A stretch of 64,000 nucleotides of DNA. Source: Enterobacter sp. RHBSTW-00994 (GTDB lineage: Bacteria; Pseudomonadota; Gammaproteobacteria; Enterobacterales; Enterobacteriaceae). This document shows positions 10,584-24,943 of the stretch, piece after piece. Under the pieces are notes generated by a model, which saw only the letters and a program-made list of their open reading frames with translations, was not told the origin of the DNA and did not search any database. The stretch is from NCBI RefSeq assembly GCF_013782625.1, contig NZ_CP056199.1, forward strand, positions 224,588-288,587, written 5' to 3'. The number at the start of each line of letters is the position of its first letter. Within the stretch, counting starts at the first letter, position 1. A program made the translations under genes and the position numbers.

Positions 10584-12173
10584 TTAATGGCGGAAGTGAC
10601 GCATATCGGTGAAGATCATTGCGATGCCGTGTTCGTCGGCTGCAGCAATGACTTCATCATCACGAATAGAACCACCCGGCTGGATCACGCAGGTGATGCC
10701 GACAGCTGCAGCAGCATCAATACCATCACGGAACGGGAAGAACGCATCAGACGCCATGGCGGAGCCTTTCACCTCCAGACCTTCATCACCTGCTTTAATG
10801 CCGGCAATTTTCGCGGAGTAGACGCGGCTCATCTGGCCTGCACCTATCCCGATGGTCATGTTTTCTTTTGCATAAACAATGGCGTTGGATTTCACGAACT
10901 TCGCCACTTTCCAGCAGAACAGCGCATCACGCAGTTCCTGCTCGGTTGGCTGGCGCTTGGTAACAACGCGCAGATCACCCGCAGTGACCATACCCAGATC
11001 GCGGTCCTGAACCAGCAGGCCGCCGTTGACGCGTTTGAAGTCCAGGCCTGGAGCACGTTCAGCCCATTGGCCACAAATCAGAACACGCACGTTCTGTTTA
11101 GCGGAGGTGATGTTCAGCGCATCTTCAGTTGCGGATGGGGCGATGATCACTTCTACAAACTGTCGGGAGATAATGGCCTGGGCTGTTTCCGCATCCAGTT
11201 CACGGTTGAACGCAATAATGCCGCCGAAGGCTGAGGTTGGGTCGGTTTTGTAGGCGCGATCGTAAGCGTCCAGAATGGAGGTGCTTACCGCGACGCCACA
11301 TGGGTTTGCGTGTTTCACGATAACACATGCGGGTTCGCTGAACTCTTTCACGCATTCCAGTGCCGCGTCGGTGTCAGCAATGTTGTTATAAGAGAGGGCT
11401 TTGCCCTGTACTTGCTGTGCTGTCGCAACAGAGGCTTCTTTTACCTCTTCTTCTATATAGAAGGCTGCCTGCTGGTGGCTGTTCTCACCGTAACGCATAT
11501 CCTGCTTCTTAATGAAGTTCAGGTTCAGCGTGCGTGGGAAGCGACCAGAAGGCTCGTTGCTGTCGCCGTGGTAAGCAGGAACCAGGCTACCGAAGTAGTT
11601 GGCAATCATGCTGTCATAAGCCGCGGTGTGTTCGAACGCTTTAATGGCGAGATCGAAACGGGTGTCGAGGGTCAGAGAACCTTCATTGGCATCCATCTCT
11701 TTAATAATGGTTTCGTAATCGCTGCTCTTTACTACAATCGCGACATCTTTATGGTTCTTGGCAGCGGAGCGAACCATGGTTGGGCCGCCGATATCAATAT
11801 TCTCTACGGCATCTTCCAGCGAGCACCCTTCACGGGCAACCGTCTGGGCGAACGGGTAAAGGTTAACAACAACCATATCGATTGGTGCGATCCCGTGCTG
11901 GTTCATGATCCCATCATCCTGGCCGCGACGACCCAGAATACCGCCGTGAACTTTCGGGTGCAGAGTCTTGACGCGTCCATCCATCATTTCCGGGAAACCG
12001 GTGTAATCGGACACTTCGGTTACCGGCAGGCCTTTATCTGCTAACAGGCGCGCTGTACCGCCAGTGGAAAGCAGCTCTACACCACGTGCAGAAAGTGCCT
12101 GTGCGAATTCAATGATGCCAGCTTTATCAGAAACACTGAGCAAAGCGCGGCGGACTGGACGACGTTGTTGCAT
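10584..12173 (-). CDS. purH: Bifunctional AICAR transformylase / IMP cyclohydrolase PurH
   Basis: PurH carries out the last two steps of IMP synthesis. The ATG at 12171-12173 gives 529 residues starting [20 protein letters not shown], exactly the E. coli length; the frame stays open 21 codons upstream but without family sequence. The N-terminal cyclohydrolase domain (about 1-200) has STGGTA and HPKVHGGIL. The C-terminal formyltransferase domain has the catalytic KHANPCG motif. It is the first gene of the purHD operon and lies downstream of a PurR operator. Confidence 0.97.
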   Translation of the reverse strand: MQQRRPVRRALLSVSDKAGIIEFAQALSARGVELLSTGGTARLLADKGLPVTEVSDYTGFPEMMDGRVKTLHPKVHGGILGRRGQDDGIMNQHGIAPIDMVVVNLYPFAQTVAREGCSLEDAVENIDIGGPTMVRSAAKNHKDVAIVVKSSDYETIIKEMDANEGSLTLDTRFDLAIKAFEHTAAYDSMIANYFGSLVPAYHGDSNEPSGRFPRTLNLNFIKKQDMRYGENSHQQAAFYIEEEVKEASVATAQQVQGKALSYNNIADTDAALECVKEFSEPACVIVKHANPCGVAVSTSILDAYDRAYKTDPTSAFGGIIAFNRELDAETAQAIISRQFVEVIIAPSATEDALNITSAKQNVRVLICGQWAERAPGLDFKRVNGGLLVQDRDLGMVTAGDLRVVTKRQPTEQELRDALFCWKVAKFVKSNAIVYAKENMTIGIGAGQMSRVYSAKIAGIKAGDEGLEVKGSAMASDAFFPFRDGIDAAAAVGITCVIQPGGSIRDDEVIAAADEHGIAMIFTDMRHFRH

Positions 12174-12280
12174 GGTAAATCCCCTGGATTTCACGATTAC
12201 AGAGAGCGTTAGATGAGTTTTCCGCGAAAAACTCATCTAACACCCCTAACGGGGCATCCTTGTTTTGCGCGTGCATTTTA

Positions 12281-12296
12281 ACGAAAACGTTTGCGT
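12281..12296. promoter_or_regulatory. PurR operator of purHD
   Basis: ACGAAAACGTTTGCGT matches the PurR consensus ACGCAAACGTTTGCGT at 15 of 16 positions and lies 108 bases before the purH start. PurR with hypoxanthine or guanine should repress purHD here. Confidence 0.88.
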
Positions 12297-12413
12297 AGTG
12301 CTCGCGAATTTTCAAAATTTCGTCGGGTTGTGGATAAGTCTGTGAGCAAAAGGGTATAAGGCGGTGTTTTGCTGTGGAATGCAGCAGTCAGTCATTTTTC
12401 TGCAATTTAAGGG

Positions 12414-12441
12414 TTGCGGCCTGATGAGAACTCCCTATAAT
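12414..12441 (+). promoter_or_regulatory. rrn P1 promoter
   Basis: TTGCGG (12414-12419), a 16-base spacer and TATAAT (12436-12441) are followed by a GC-rich discriminator GCGCC, the hallmark of growth-rate and ppGpp-controlled rRNA P1 promoters. A/T-rich sequence upstream (from about 12370) could serve as UP element and Fis-binding region. It lies about 280 bases before the 16S gene. Confidence 0.88.
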
Positions 12442-12521
12442 GCGCCTCCATCGACACGGCGGATGTGAATCACTTCACAAACAACCCGGTCGGTTGAAGA
12501 GAAAAATCCTGAAATAACGGG

Positions 12522-12549
12522 TTGACTCTGAAAGAGGAAAGCGTAATAT
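12522..12549 (+). promoter_or_regulatory. rrn P2 promoter
   Basis: TTGACT (12522-12527), a 16-base spacer and TAATAT (12544-12549) followed by CGCC form the second, more constitutive rRNA promoter, about 108 bases downstream of P1 as in other enterobacterial rrn operons. Confidence 0.85.
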
Positions 12550-12587
12550 ACGCCACCTCGCGACAGAGCGCTAAAGCGTGTCGCACC

Positions 12588-12599
12588 TGCTCTTTAACA
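12588..12599 (+). promoter_or_regulatory. rrn boxA antitermination site
   Basis: TGCTCTTTAACA is the conserved boxA that loads NusB-S10 and the antitermination complex. It is preceded by a boxB-like hairpin (CGACA...TGTCG, about 12560-12584). Directly after it, 12604-12621 is perfectly complementary to 14298-14315, forming the RNase III processing stem around 16S rRNA. A second boxA-like copy (TGCTCTTTAAAA) lies at 14519-14530 before the 23S gene. Confidence 0.88.
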
Positions 12600-12731
12600 A
12601 TTTATCAGACAATCTGTGTGGGCACTCAAAGTGACATGGATTCTTGACGTCGCAAGACGAAAAATGAATACCAAGTCTCTGAGTGAACATACGTAATTCA
12701 TTACGAAGTTTAATTCACGAGCATCAAACTT

Positions 12732-14271
<1,540 letters not shown>

Positions 14272-14356
14272 CCTTAAAGAACCTGCCTTTGTAGTGTCCA
14301 CACAGATTGTCTGATGAAAAGTAAATAGCAAGGCGTCTTGCGATTGAGACTTCAGT

Positions 14357-14432
14357 GTCCCCTTCGTCTAGAGGCCCAGGACACCGCCCTTTCACGGCGG
14401 TAACAGGGGTTCGAATCCCCTAGGGGACGCCA
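14357..14432 (+). tRNA. gltT: tRNA-Glu (anticodon TTC) in the 16S-23S spacer
   Basis: The 76-base gene begins GTCCCCTTCGTCTAGAGG and ends with an encoded CCA. The anticodon stem CCGCC / GGCGG holds the loop CTTTCAC with anticodon TTC at 14391-14393, and the T arm GGGGTTCGAATCCCC is intact. A single tRNA-Glu in the spacer is one of the two usual enterobacterial arrangements. The gene symbol varies with the operon copy. Confidence 0.96.
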
Positions 14433-14663
14433 CTTGCTGGTTTGTGAGTGAAAGTCACCTGCCGATATATCTCAAAACTGATTCCGTTGCGTGAGCAGCG
14501 AGTCACGTTTGAGATATTTGCTCTTTAAAAATCTGGATCAAGCTGAAAATTGAAACGACACACTGTGTCTGTTCTCCGTAATAAGAACAGATGAAGGTGT
14601 GTTCGAGTCTCTCAAATTTTCGCAATTTGATGATGAATCGAAAGAAACATCTTCGGGTTGTGA

Positions 14664-17567
<2,904 letters not shown>

Positions 17568-17658
17568 ACAACGCCGAAGATGTTTTGGCGAAAGAGACAT
17601 GATAATCAGCCTGATACAGATAATATTAGCCGGCGAAAGCGGGTTAATGAACAGAATT

Positions 17659-17778
17659 TGCCTGGCGGCTTTAGCGCGGTGGTCCCACCTGACCCCATGC
17701 CGAACTCAGAAGTGAAACGCCGTAGCGCCGATGGTAGTGTGGGGTCTCCCCATGTGAGAGTAGGGAACTGCCAGGCAT
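17659..17778 (+). rRNA. rrf: 5S ribosomal RNA
   Basis: The 120-base gene runs from TGCCTGGCGGC to GAACTGCCAGGCAT, and the two ends pair to form helix I. The core CCCCATGCCGAACTCAGAAG is unchanged from E. coli. There is one 5S copy and no distal tRNA. Confidence 0.97.
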
Positions 17779-17792
17779 CAAATAAGCAGGAA

Positions 17793-17821
17793 ACCCCGGT
17801 CCGTAAGGTCCGGGGTTTTTT
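17793..17821 (+). terminator. rrn operon terminator
   Basis: A stem of ACCCCGGTCC with GGTCCGGGGT (one mismatch) is followed by six Ts, 15 bases after the 5S gene. It is a strong intrinsic terminator of the rRNA transcript. Confidence 0.93.
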
Positions 17822-17917
17822 GCGTCTGTGTACCTGCGTATTTTCGTCAGCCTCACCCTGAAACTTTCTCACCTTACTCCTGCAGACTCGACATTCTGGT
17901 TAATTCTGGGTATCGTT

Positions 17918-17949
17918 AGCTGTCTGGATGTCTAAACGTTTATACGTAT
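17918..17949. promoter_or_regulatory. Four tandem MetJ boxes upstream of metA
   Basis: Four contiguous 8-base units, AGCTGTCT, GGATGTCT, AAACGTTT and ATACGTAT, resemble the met box AGACGTCT and end 19 bases before the metA start. MetJ with S-adenosylmethionine should bind them cooperatively and repress metA. Confidence 0.75.
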
Positions 17950-17968
17950 GTTGTGAGGATATAAGGTT

Positions 17969-18898
17969 ATGCCGATTCGGGTGCAGGACGAGCTACCAGC
18001 CGTCAATTTCTTGCGTGATGAAAATGTCTTCGTAATGACGGCATCACGTGCTACAGGTCAGGAAATTCGCCCGCTGAAGGTGCTTATTCTCAACCTGATG
18101 CCCAAAAAGATCGAAACAGAAAATCAGTTCCTGCGTTTACTTTCGAATTCGCCACTGCAGGTTGATATCCAGCTGCTGCGTATCGATGCCAGAGAGTCGC
18201 GTAACACACCCACTGAGCACCTCAACAACTTCTACTGTAACTTCGACGATATCCGCGATGAGAACTTCGATGGATTGATCGTGACGGGCGCGCCGCTTGG
18301 TCTGGTTGAATTTAACGATGTAGCATATTGGCCGCAGATCAAGCAGGTTCTGGAGTGGGCAAAAGATCACGTTACCTCGACGCTGTTTGTCTGTTGGGCG
18401 GTACAAGCCGCACTGAATATTCTTTATGGCATTCCTAAGCAAACACGCACCGAGAAGCTTTCTGGCGTATACGAGCACCATATCCTTCATCCTCACGCAC
18501 TACTCACCCGTGGTTTTGATGATTCCTTCCTGGCCCCGCATTCCCGGTATGCCGATTTCCCGGCACAGTTGATCCGTGATTACACCGATCTGGATATTCT
18601 TGCCGAAACGGAAAACGGTGATGCTTACCTGTTTGCCAGCAAAGATAAACGTATTGCTTTTGTTACCGGGCATCCTGAGTATGATGCGCATACCCTTGCG
18701 GCTGAATTTTTCCGCGATCAGGAAGCCGGTCTTAACCCTGATGTTCCGTACAACTATTTCCCCCAAAATGACCCGCAAAAAACACCGCCAGCTTCCTGGC
18801 GTAGCCACGGCAATTTGCTGTTTACCAACTGGCTCAACTATTACGTATACCAAATTACACCGTACGATCTGCGACACATGAATCCAACACTGGAGTAA
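17969..18898 (+). CDS. metA: Homoserine O-succinyltransferase MetA
   Basis: MetA activates homoserine with succinyl-CoA, the first committed step of methionine synthesis. The 309 residues equal the E. coli length. The acyl-accepting Cys142 lies in [12 protein letters not shown], and the C-terminal segment has the catalytic HPEYD motif. The start [15 protein letters not shown] follows MetJ boxes. In E. coli yjaA and yjaB separate metA from the rRNA operon; here it follows directly. Confidence 0.97.
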   Translation: MPIRVQDELPAVNFLRDENVFVMTASRATGQEIRPLKVLILNLMPKKIETENQFLRLLSNSPLQVDIQLLRIDARESRNTPTEHLNNFYCNFDDIRDENFDGLIVTGAPLGLVEFNDVAYWPQIKQVLEWAKDHVTSTLFVCWAVQAALNILYGIPKQTRTEKLSGVYEHHILHPHALLTRGFDDSFLAPHSRYADFPAQLIRDYTDLDILAETENGDAYLFASKDKRIAFVTGHPEYDAHTLAAEFFRDQEAGLNPDVPYNYFPQNDPQKTPPASWRSHGNLLFTNWLNYYVYQITPYDLRHMNPTLE

Positions 18899-18944
18899 TC
18901 TTCTGCACTAAGCGATCCTAAAGCGTTTCAGCATTCCAAATCAG

Positions 18945-18966
18945 GCACCCTCGGGTGCTTTTTTTA
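18945..18966 (+). terminator. metA terminator
   Basis: The stem GCACCC / GGGTGC is followed by a run of seven Ts, 47 bases after the metA stop. Confidence 0.88.
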
Positions 18967-19045
18967 TTTCCGAAACAATCTCCGACAGTAAATAAATATT
19001 TATCTCCTTAATAATCAATGCATTAATTTCATTTTAAATTAAAAA

Positions 19046-19060
19046 TGGAAATTGTTTTTG
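19046..19060. promoter_or_regulatory. IclR operator at the aceBAK promoter
   Basis: TGGAAATTGTTTTTG resembles the IclR box (TGGAAATNATTTCCA) and sits in an A/T-rich block 110-125 bases before aceB, the same place as in E. coli. The iclR gene 5 kb downstream carries a similar site before its own start. Confidence 0.7.
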
Positions 19061-19168
19061 ATTTTGAAAAAATAACGGATAGTCTTAATTCTGCTGAGCG
19101 AAAATGACACAACGATCTTTCGCTCGCATCGGGAGAGTGTTTTTGGATCTTTGATGAGGAGCAGAGAA

Positions 19169-20770
19169 ATGACGCAACAGGCAACCACGGCAGATGAACT
19201 GGCCTTTAACCAGCCACATGGCGAACAAGAACAACAAATTTTGACGCCAGATGCCGTCGAATTCCTGACCGAGCTGGTGACCCACTTTACACCAAAGCGT
19301 AATAAGCTGCTGGCGGCACGTATTCAGCAACAACAGGAAATTGACGACGGTAAATTGCCTGATTTTATTTCGGAAACTGCTTCCATTCGAAATGGAGAGT
19401 GGAAAATTCGTGGTATTCCCCAGGATTTGCAGGATCGCCGCGTCGAGATCACCGGCCCGGTGGAGCGCAAAATGGTGATTAACGCCATGAATGCGAACGT
19501 GAAAGTCTTTATGGCTGATTTTGAAGACTCACTGGCTCCAGACTGGCGCAAAGTGATTGAAGGGCAGATCAACCTGCGTGATGCTGTTAACGGTACGATC
19601 AGCTACACCAACGAAGCCGGAAAAATTTATCAGCTCAAACCGAATCCGGCAGTACTGATTTGCCGCGTGCGTGGCCTGCATTTGCCTGAAAAGCATGTGA
19701 CCTGGCGCGGCGAAGCAATCCCCGGCAGTCTTTTTGATTTCGCACTCTATTTCTTCCACAACTACAAAACCCTGCTGGCAAAAGGAAGCGGCCCCTATTT
19801 CTATCTGCCAAAAACACAGTCATGGCAGGAAGCCGCCTGGTGGAGCGAGGTCTTCAGCTATGCCGAAGACCGTTTTAATCTGCCACGTGGGACGATCAAA
19901 GCGACGCTGTTGATTGAAACATTGCCTGCGGTATTCCAGATGGACGAAATCCTGCATGCGCTGCGCGACCATATTGTCGGTCTGAACTGTGGTCGCTGGG
20001 ATTACATCTTCAGCTACATCAAAACGCTGAAAAATCATGCCGACCGCGTACTGCCCGATCGCCAGGTTGTGACGATGGATAAACCGTTCCTGAGCGCCTA
20101 CTCGCGTCTGTTGATTAAGACCTGCCACAAGCGTGGTGCATTTGCGATGGGCGGCATGGCGGCGTTTATCCCGAGTAAAGACGCTGAGCGAAATAACCAG
20201 GTACTGAACAAAGTGAAAGCGGATAAAGAGCTGGAAGCGCGTAACGGCCACGATGGTACATGGGTTGCTCACCCCGGCCTTGCGGATACCGCGATGGACG
20301 TTTTCAATCAGATTCTGGGCGACAATAAAAACCAGCTGTTTGTGACTCGTGAAGCTGATGCCCCAACGGCGGCGGCACAGCTGTTGGCTCCTTGTGAGGG
20401 CGAGCGTACAGAAGAAGGCATGCGCGCTAATATCCGCGTTGCAGTGCAGTACATCGAGGCATGGATTTCCGGTAATGGTTGCGTACCGATCTACGGCCTA
20501 ATGGAAGACGCGGCCACGGCGGAGATCTCTCGTACCTCTATCTGGCAGTGGATCCACCACCAAAAAACACTCAGCAACGGCAAACCGGTAACGAAATCCC
20601 TGTTCCGCCAGATGCTGGCCGAAGAGATGTTGGTTATCCAGAACGAGCTGGGCGAACACCGCTTCAGCAGCGGACGTTTTGATGATGCCGCGCGCCTGAT
20701 GGAGCAAATCACCACATCAGATGAATTAATCGATTTCCTCACCCTGCCTGGCTACCGCCTGCTGGCGTAA
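19169..20770 (+). CDS. aceB: Malate synthase A
   Basis: AceB condenses glyoxylate with acetyl-CoA to malate in the glyoxylate bypass. The ATG at 19169 gives 533 residues ([15 protein letters not shown]), the same as E. coli; six upstream in-frame codons have no support. Conserved segments include [39 protein letters not shown] and [14 protein letters not shown] around the active site. It is the first gene of aceBAK. Confidence 0.97.
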   Translation: MTQQATTADELAFNQPHGEQEQQILTPDAVEFLTELVTHFTPKRNKLLAARIQQQQEIDDGKLPDFISETASIRNGEWKIRGIPQDLQDRRVEITGPVERKMVINAMNANVKVFMADFEDSLAPDWRKVIEGQINLRDAVNGTISYTNEAGKIYQLKPNPAVLICRVRGLHLPEKHVTWRGEAIPGSLFDFALYFFHNYKTLLAKGSGPYFYLPKTQSWQEAAWWSEVFSYAEDRFNLPRGTIKATLLIETLPAVFQMDEILHALRDHIVGLNCGRWDYIFSYIKTLKNHADRVLPDRQVVTMDKPFLSAYSRLLIKTCHKRGAFAMGGMAAFIPSKDAERNNQVLNKVKADKELEARNGHDGTWVAHPGLADTAMDVFNQILGDNKNQLFVTREADAPTAAAQLLAPCEGERTEEGMRANIRVAVQYIEAWISGNGCVPIYGLMEDAATAEISRTSIWQWIHHQKTLSNGKPVTKSLFRQMLAEEMLVIQNELGEHRFSSGRFDDAARLMEQITTSDELIDFLTLPGYRLLA

Positions 20771-20801
20771 TCCACCACATAACAATATGGAGCATCTGCA
20801 C

Positions 20802-22106
20802 ATGAAAACCCGTACCCAACAAATCGAAGAATTACAGAAAGAGTGGACACAACCGCGCTGGGAAGGCATTCGCCGCCCGTACAGCGCAGAGGACGTGGTG
20901 AAATTACGTGGCTCGGTCAATCCGGAATGCACGCTGGCACAGCTTGGCGCAGCGAAAATGTGGCATCTGCTGCACGGTGGTTCCAAAAAAGGGTATATCA
21001 ATAGCCTGGGAGCGCTGACGGGAGGCCAGGCCTTGCAGCAGGCGAAAGCGGGTATTGAAGCCGTCTATCTTTCTGGCTGGCAGGTTGCGGCAGATGCGAA
21101 CCTGGCTTCCAGTATGTATCCGGATCAGTCCCTTTACCCGGCAAACTCGGTCCCTTCTGTTGTGGATCGGATCAATAATACCTTCCGCCGTGCGGATCAG
21201 ATCCAATGGTCTGCAGGCATCGAGCCAAACGATCCGCGTTTTGTGGATTACTTCCTGCCGATCGTTGCTGATGCTGAAGCCGGTTTCGGTGGTGTACTGA
21301 ACGCCTTTGAACTGATGAAATCGATGATTGAGGCCGGTGCAGCGGCCGTACACTTCGAAGATCAGCTGGCGTCAGTGAAGAAATGCGGTCATATGGGCGG
21401 TAAAGTACTGGTCCCGACTCAGGAAGCAATTCAGAAACTGGTTGCTGCACGTCTGGCAGCCGATGTCCTGGGCGTACCGACGCTGGTTATTGCCCGTACT
21501 GATGCAGATGCTGCCGATCTGATTACATCCGATTGCGACCCCTACGATAGTGAATTCATCACCGGTGAGCGCACCAGCGAAGGCTTCTACCGTACGCACG
21601 CCGGTATTGAGCAAGCGATCAGCCGTGGCCTGGCGTATGCACCTTATGCTGATTTGGTCTGGTGCGAAACCTCCACCCCAGACCTGGCACTGGCGAAGCG
21701 CTTTGCCGATGCCATTCATGCGAAATATCCTGGCAAACTGCTGGCGTACAACTGTTCGCCATCGTTCAACTGGCAAAAAAATCTGGACGACAAAACTATC
21801 GCCAGTTTCCAGCAGCAGTTGTCAGAGATGGGCTACAAATACCAGTTCATCACTCTCGCGGGTATTCACAGCATGTGGTTCAACATGTTCGACCTGGCTC
21901 ATGCCTACGCGCAGGGCGAAGGCATGAAGCACTATGTTGAAAAAGTACAGCAGCCAGAGTTTGCCGCCAGCAAAGAGGGTTACACCTTTGCTTCTCACCA
22001 GCAGGAAGTGGGAACAGGTTACTTCGACAAAGTCACCACCATTATTCAGGGCGGCGCTTCCTCCGTCACCGCCTTAACGGGATCAACCGAAGAAGCACAA
22101 TTCTGA
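20802..22106 (+). CDS. aceA: Isocitrate lyase
   Basis: AceA splits isocitrate to succinate and glyoxylate, letting cells grow on acetate or fatty acids. The ATG at 20802 gives 434 residues ([15 protein letters not shown]). The catalytic Cys195 is in the signature KKCGHMGGK, and the PEP-mutase fold segments ADAEAGFGG and [10 protein letters not shown] are present. It lies 31 bases after aceB. Confidence 0.98.
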   Translation: MKTRTQQIEELQKEWTQPRWEGIRRPYSAEDVVKLRGSVNPECTLAQLGAAKMWHLLHGGSKKGYINSLGALTGGQALQQAKAGIEAVYLSGWQVAADANLASSMYPDQSLYPANSVPSVVDRINNTFRRADQIQWSAGIEPNDPRFVDYFLPIVADAEAGFGGVLNAFELMKSMIEAGAAAVHFEDQLASVKKCGHMGGKVLVPTQEAIQKLVAARLAADVLGVPTLVIARTDADAADLITSDCDPYDSEFITGERTSEGFYRTHAGIEQAISRGLAYAPYADLVWCETSTPDLALAKRFADAIHAKYPGKLLAYNCSPSFNWQKNLDDKTIASFQQQLSEMGYKYQFITLAGIHSMWFNMFDLAHAYAQGEGMKHYVEKVQQPEFAASKEGYTFASHQQEVGTGYFDKVTTIIQGGASSVTALTGSTEEAQF

Positions 22107-22112
22107 TGTTTT

Positions 22113-22149
22113 CACCCTCTCCCCTCGGGGAGAGGGTTGGGTGAGGGGG
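22113..22149. repeat. REP-like hairpin between aceA and aceK
   Basis: CCCTCTCCCC / GGGGAGAGGG form a 10-bp perfect stem with a 2-base loop, followed by TTGGGTGAGGGGG. E. coli also has repeats in this gap, where they lower aceK expression relative to aceBA. The core matches the repeats near 9250, 44120 and 44180. Confidence 0.75.
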
Positions 22150-22154
22150 AAGGT

Positions 22155-23882
22155 ATGCCGCGCGGTCTGGAATTATTGATTGCACAAACCATTCTGCAAG
22201 GCTTTGACGCGCAGTATGGCCGTTTTCTGGAAGTCACATCTGGTGCGCAACAGCGGTTTGAACAAGCCGACTGGCATGCTGTCCAGCAGGCGATGAAGCA
22301 GCGTATTCACCTCTATGATCACCATGTGGGTTTGGTGGTAGAGCAGCTACGCTGTATCACGGATGGCAAAAGTCCGGAGGCGGCATTTTTACTGCGCGTG
22401 AAAGAGCACTACACCCACTTATTACCGGATTATCCGCGCTTCGAGATTGCGGAGAGCTTTTTCAACTCCGTCTATTGTCGGTTATTTGACCACCGCTCGT
22501 TATCTCCTGAGCGGTTATTTATTTTTAGCTCACAACCTGAACGTCGCTTCCGCTCCATCCCACGTCCGTTGGCGAAAGATTTTCATCCCGACCACGGCTG
22601 GGAGACGTTACTGCACCGTGTATTAACCGATTTACCGTTACGCTTACCCTGGCAGAATAAGTCCCGGGATATTGGCTATGTCACTGCACATCTTCGCGAA
22701 ACCTTCGGGGATGAAGTGTTAAACCTCAGCCATTTGCAGGTCGCGAATGAGCTATTTTATCGTAATAAAGCGGCCTGGCTGGCGGGAAAGCTGGTCACAC
22801 CGTCCGCCACGGTTCCTTTCCTGTTGCCGATCCATCGCACTGATGATGGGGAATTATTTGTCGATACTTGCCTGACAACCAGCGCCGAGGCCAGTATTGT
22901 TTTTGGCTTTGCCCGGTCCTATTTTATGGTTTATGCCCCACTGCCCGCCGCGTTAGTGGAGTGGCTGCGTGAATTGTTGCCGGGAAAAACCACCGCTGAA
23001 TTGTATATGGCAATTGGTTGCCAGAAACACGCCAAGACAGAAAGCTACCGGGAATATCTCCATTATATCGCCAGCGCCGACGAGCAATTTATCGAGGCGC
23101 CAGGGATTCGCGGTATGGTGATGCTGGTTTTCACCCTGCCGGGTTTTGACCGAGTATTCAAGGTGATAAAGGATAAATTCGCCCCACAGAAAGAGATGAC
23201 TGCCGCACACGTTCGGGCCTGCTATCAACTGGTCAAAGAGCACGATCGCGTCGGACGGATGGCGGATACTCAGGAGTTTGAAAACTTCGTGCTGGATAAA
23301 CAGCAGATTGATCCCGCATTAATGGCGCTTTTACTGCAGGAGGTTCCCGGCAAGATCACCGATCTTGGCGACAAAATTGTCATTAGCCATCTTTATATCG
23401 AGCGACGTATGGTTCCGCTGAATATCTGGCTGGAAAAGTCAGAAGGCCAGGCGCTGCGAGATGCGATCGAAGAGTATGGCAATGCCATTCGCCAGCTTGC
23501 TGCTGCCAACATTTTTCCTGGCGATATGCTGTTCAAAAACTTCGGGGTCACACGTCATGGACGCGTGGTGTTCTACGATTACGACGAAATTTGCTATATG
23601 ACCGAGGTGAATTTCCGCGATATCCCGCAGCCTCGCTACCCTGAAGATGAACTGTCCGGTGAGCCCTGGTACAGCGTTTCGCCTGGCGACGTTTTCCCGG
23701 AAGAGTTCCGTCATTGGCTGTGTGCCGACCCGCGTATCGGACCCCTATTTGAAGAGATGCATGACGACCTGTTCCGTGCCAGCTACTGGCGTGGCCTGCA
23801 AACGCGGATTAAAAATGGGCATGTGGAAGATGTGTACGCCTACCGCCGGCGGCAGCGTTTTTGCGTGAGGTACGCGGCTTGA
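22155..23882 (+). CDS. aceK: Isocitrate dehydrogenase kinase/phosphatase AceK
   Basis: AceK phosphorylates isocitrate dehydrogenase to push isocitrate into the glyoxylate bypass, and reverses this. The ATG at 22155 gives 575 residues starting [18 protein letters not shown]. The ATP-binding region [20 protein letters not shown] and the catalytic-side segment [20 protein letters not shown] are intact. The C-terminus (RFCVRYAA) is a few residues shorter than in E. coli. The repeat before it probably keeps its level well below AceA. Confidence 0.96.
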   Translation: MPRGLELLIAQTILQGFDAQYGRFLEVTSGAQQRFEQADWHAVQQAMKQRIHLYDHHVGLVVEQLRCITDGKSPEAAFLLRVKEHYTHLLPDYPRFEIAESFFNSVYCRLFDHRSLSPERLFIFSSQPERRFRSIPRPLAKDFHPDHGWETLLHRVLTDLPLRLPWQNKSRDIGYVTAHLRETFGDEVLNLSHLQVANELFYRNKAAWLAGKLVTPSATVPFLLPIHRTDDGELFVDTCLTTSAEASIVFGFARSYFMVYAPLPAALVEWLRELLPGKTTAELYMAIGCQKHAKTESYREYLHYIASADEQFIEAPGIRGMVMLVFTLPGFDRVFKVIKDKFAPQKEMTAAHVRACYQLVKEHDRVGRMADTQEFENFVLDKQQIDPALMALLLQEVPGKITDLGDKIVISHLYIERRMVPLNIWLEKSEGQALRDAIEEYGNAIRQLAAANIFPGDMLFKNFGVTRHGRVVFYDYDEICYMTEVNFRDIPQPRYPEDELSGEPWYSVSPGDVFPEEFRHWLCADPRIGPLFEEMHDDLFRASYWRGLQTRIKNGHVEDVYAYRRRQRFCVRYAA

Positions 23883-23922
23883 TTTTCCCCCTGTGGGAGA
23901 GGACATCAAGCCGCATTCAATC

Positions 23923-24750
23923 TTAACGGATCCCACCGTAGGCCAGTGTGACCTCTTTTGCCGCTTTAATCACCAGCGCACCCAACTCGGTTACGCGGTC
24001 ATCGGTCATGCGGGAGATCGGGCCTGAAATCGAGATTGCAGCGAACGGTTCGCGGTGCTCATCAAAAATACAGGCCGCCAGACAACGCAGACCCAGCGCA
24101 TGTTCCTCATCATCAAACGAGTAACCACGTTTGCGGGTCAGGGCTAAATCTTCTTTCAGATGTACCGGTGACACCAGGGTGGCGTGAGTGTAGGCATGCA
24201 ACCCTTTGCGGTGCAGCAAACCGGTCACTTGCTCTTCGCTTAATTGCGACAGAAATGCTTTGCCCGCCCCTGAGGCATGCATCGGTAGCTTACCGCCAAT
24301 TGGCGCAGACATACGCATAAGCTGCGTACATTGCACCTGGTCGATGATAATCGCCTGATGATCGCTCTGGTCCAGCACCGCCAGGTTCACCGTTTCACCA
24401 GAGTCTTCCATCAGCTTGCGCAGAATAGGGTGCACAATCGCCAGCAGATTACGGCTTTGCAGGAAACTACTGCCGACGATAAATGCATGCGCGCCAATCG
24501 CCCAATGGCCCAGTTCGCCGACCTGTCGCACAAAACCTAGCTGTTGCATGGTGGTCAGCAGGCGGTGCGTGGTGGAGTTGGGTAAGCCCGCCTGTTGTGC
24601 CAGTTCTGTCAGCGCAACACTGCCGTGCGATTCAGCTATCCATTCCAGCAGTTTCAGACCACGCGTCAGTGATTGAACCTGGCCGCCGGGTTGTGTGGCA
24701 GTGGTGGCAGCAGGTTTTCTGCCGCGTTTAGCGGGAACGGTAGCGACCAT
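23923..24750 (-). CDS. iclR: Glyoxylate bypass repressor IclR
   Basis: IclR represses aceBAK and its own gene. The 275 residues have an N-terminal winged helix-turn-helix (VALTELAQQAGLPNSTTHRLLTT) and a C-terminal ligand domain with MHASGAGKAFLSQ and FDDEEHALGLRC, which sense glyoxylate and pyruvate. It converges on aceK and diverges from metH. E. coli has arpA between aceK and iclR; that gene is absent here. Confidence 0.97.
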   Translation of the reverse strand: MVATVPAKRGRKPAATTATQPGGQVQSLTRGLKLLEWIAESHGSVALTELAQQAGLPNSTTHRLLTTMQQLGFVRQVGELGHWAIGAHAFIVGSSFLQSRNLLAIVHPILRKLMEDSGETVNLAVLDQSDHQAIIIDQVQCTQLMRMSAPIGGKLPMHASGAGKAFLSQLSEEQVTGLLHRKGLHAYTHATLVSPVHLKEDLALTRKRGYSFDDEEHALGLRCLAACIFDEHREPFAAISISGPISRMTDDRVTELGALVIKAAKEVTLAYGGIR

Positions 24751-24772
24751 GACGGACTCCTTTTCTGTATCG

Positions 24773-24786
24773 TGGAAATCATTTTC
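24773..24786. promoter_or_regulatory. IclR autoregulatory site
   Basis: TGGAAATCATTTTC matches the IclR box TGGAAATNATTTCC at all but one position and lies 23 bases upstream of the iclR start codon, fitting negative autoregulation. Confidence 0.65.
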
Positions 24787-24943
24787 GTTTTATTTGGTGA
24801 TTTTGCAACCGTTATCCTGACTGATCGGAGGAGTGATGGTGAACATGTCTCATGTTACCGCTGAGTGACTTTTCCACCCTGCGAGATTATGCCAGTATGG
24901 ACTGCTGGCCTTTTGGCCTGGTTGAGCGTTGTCGGGAGCAAGT

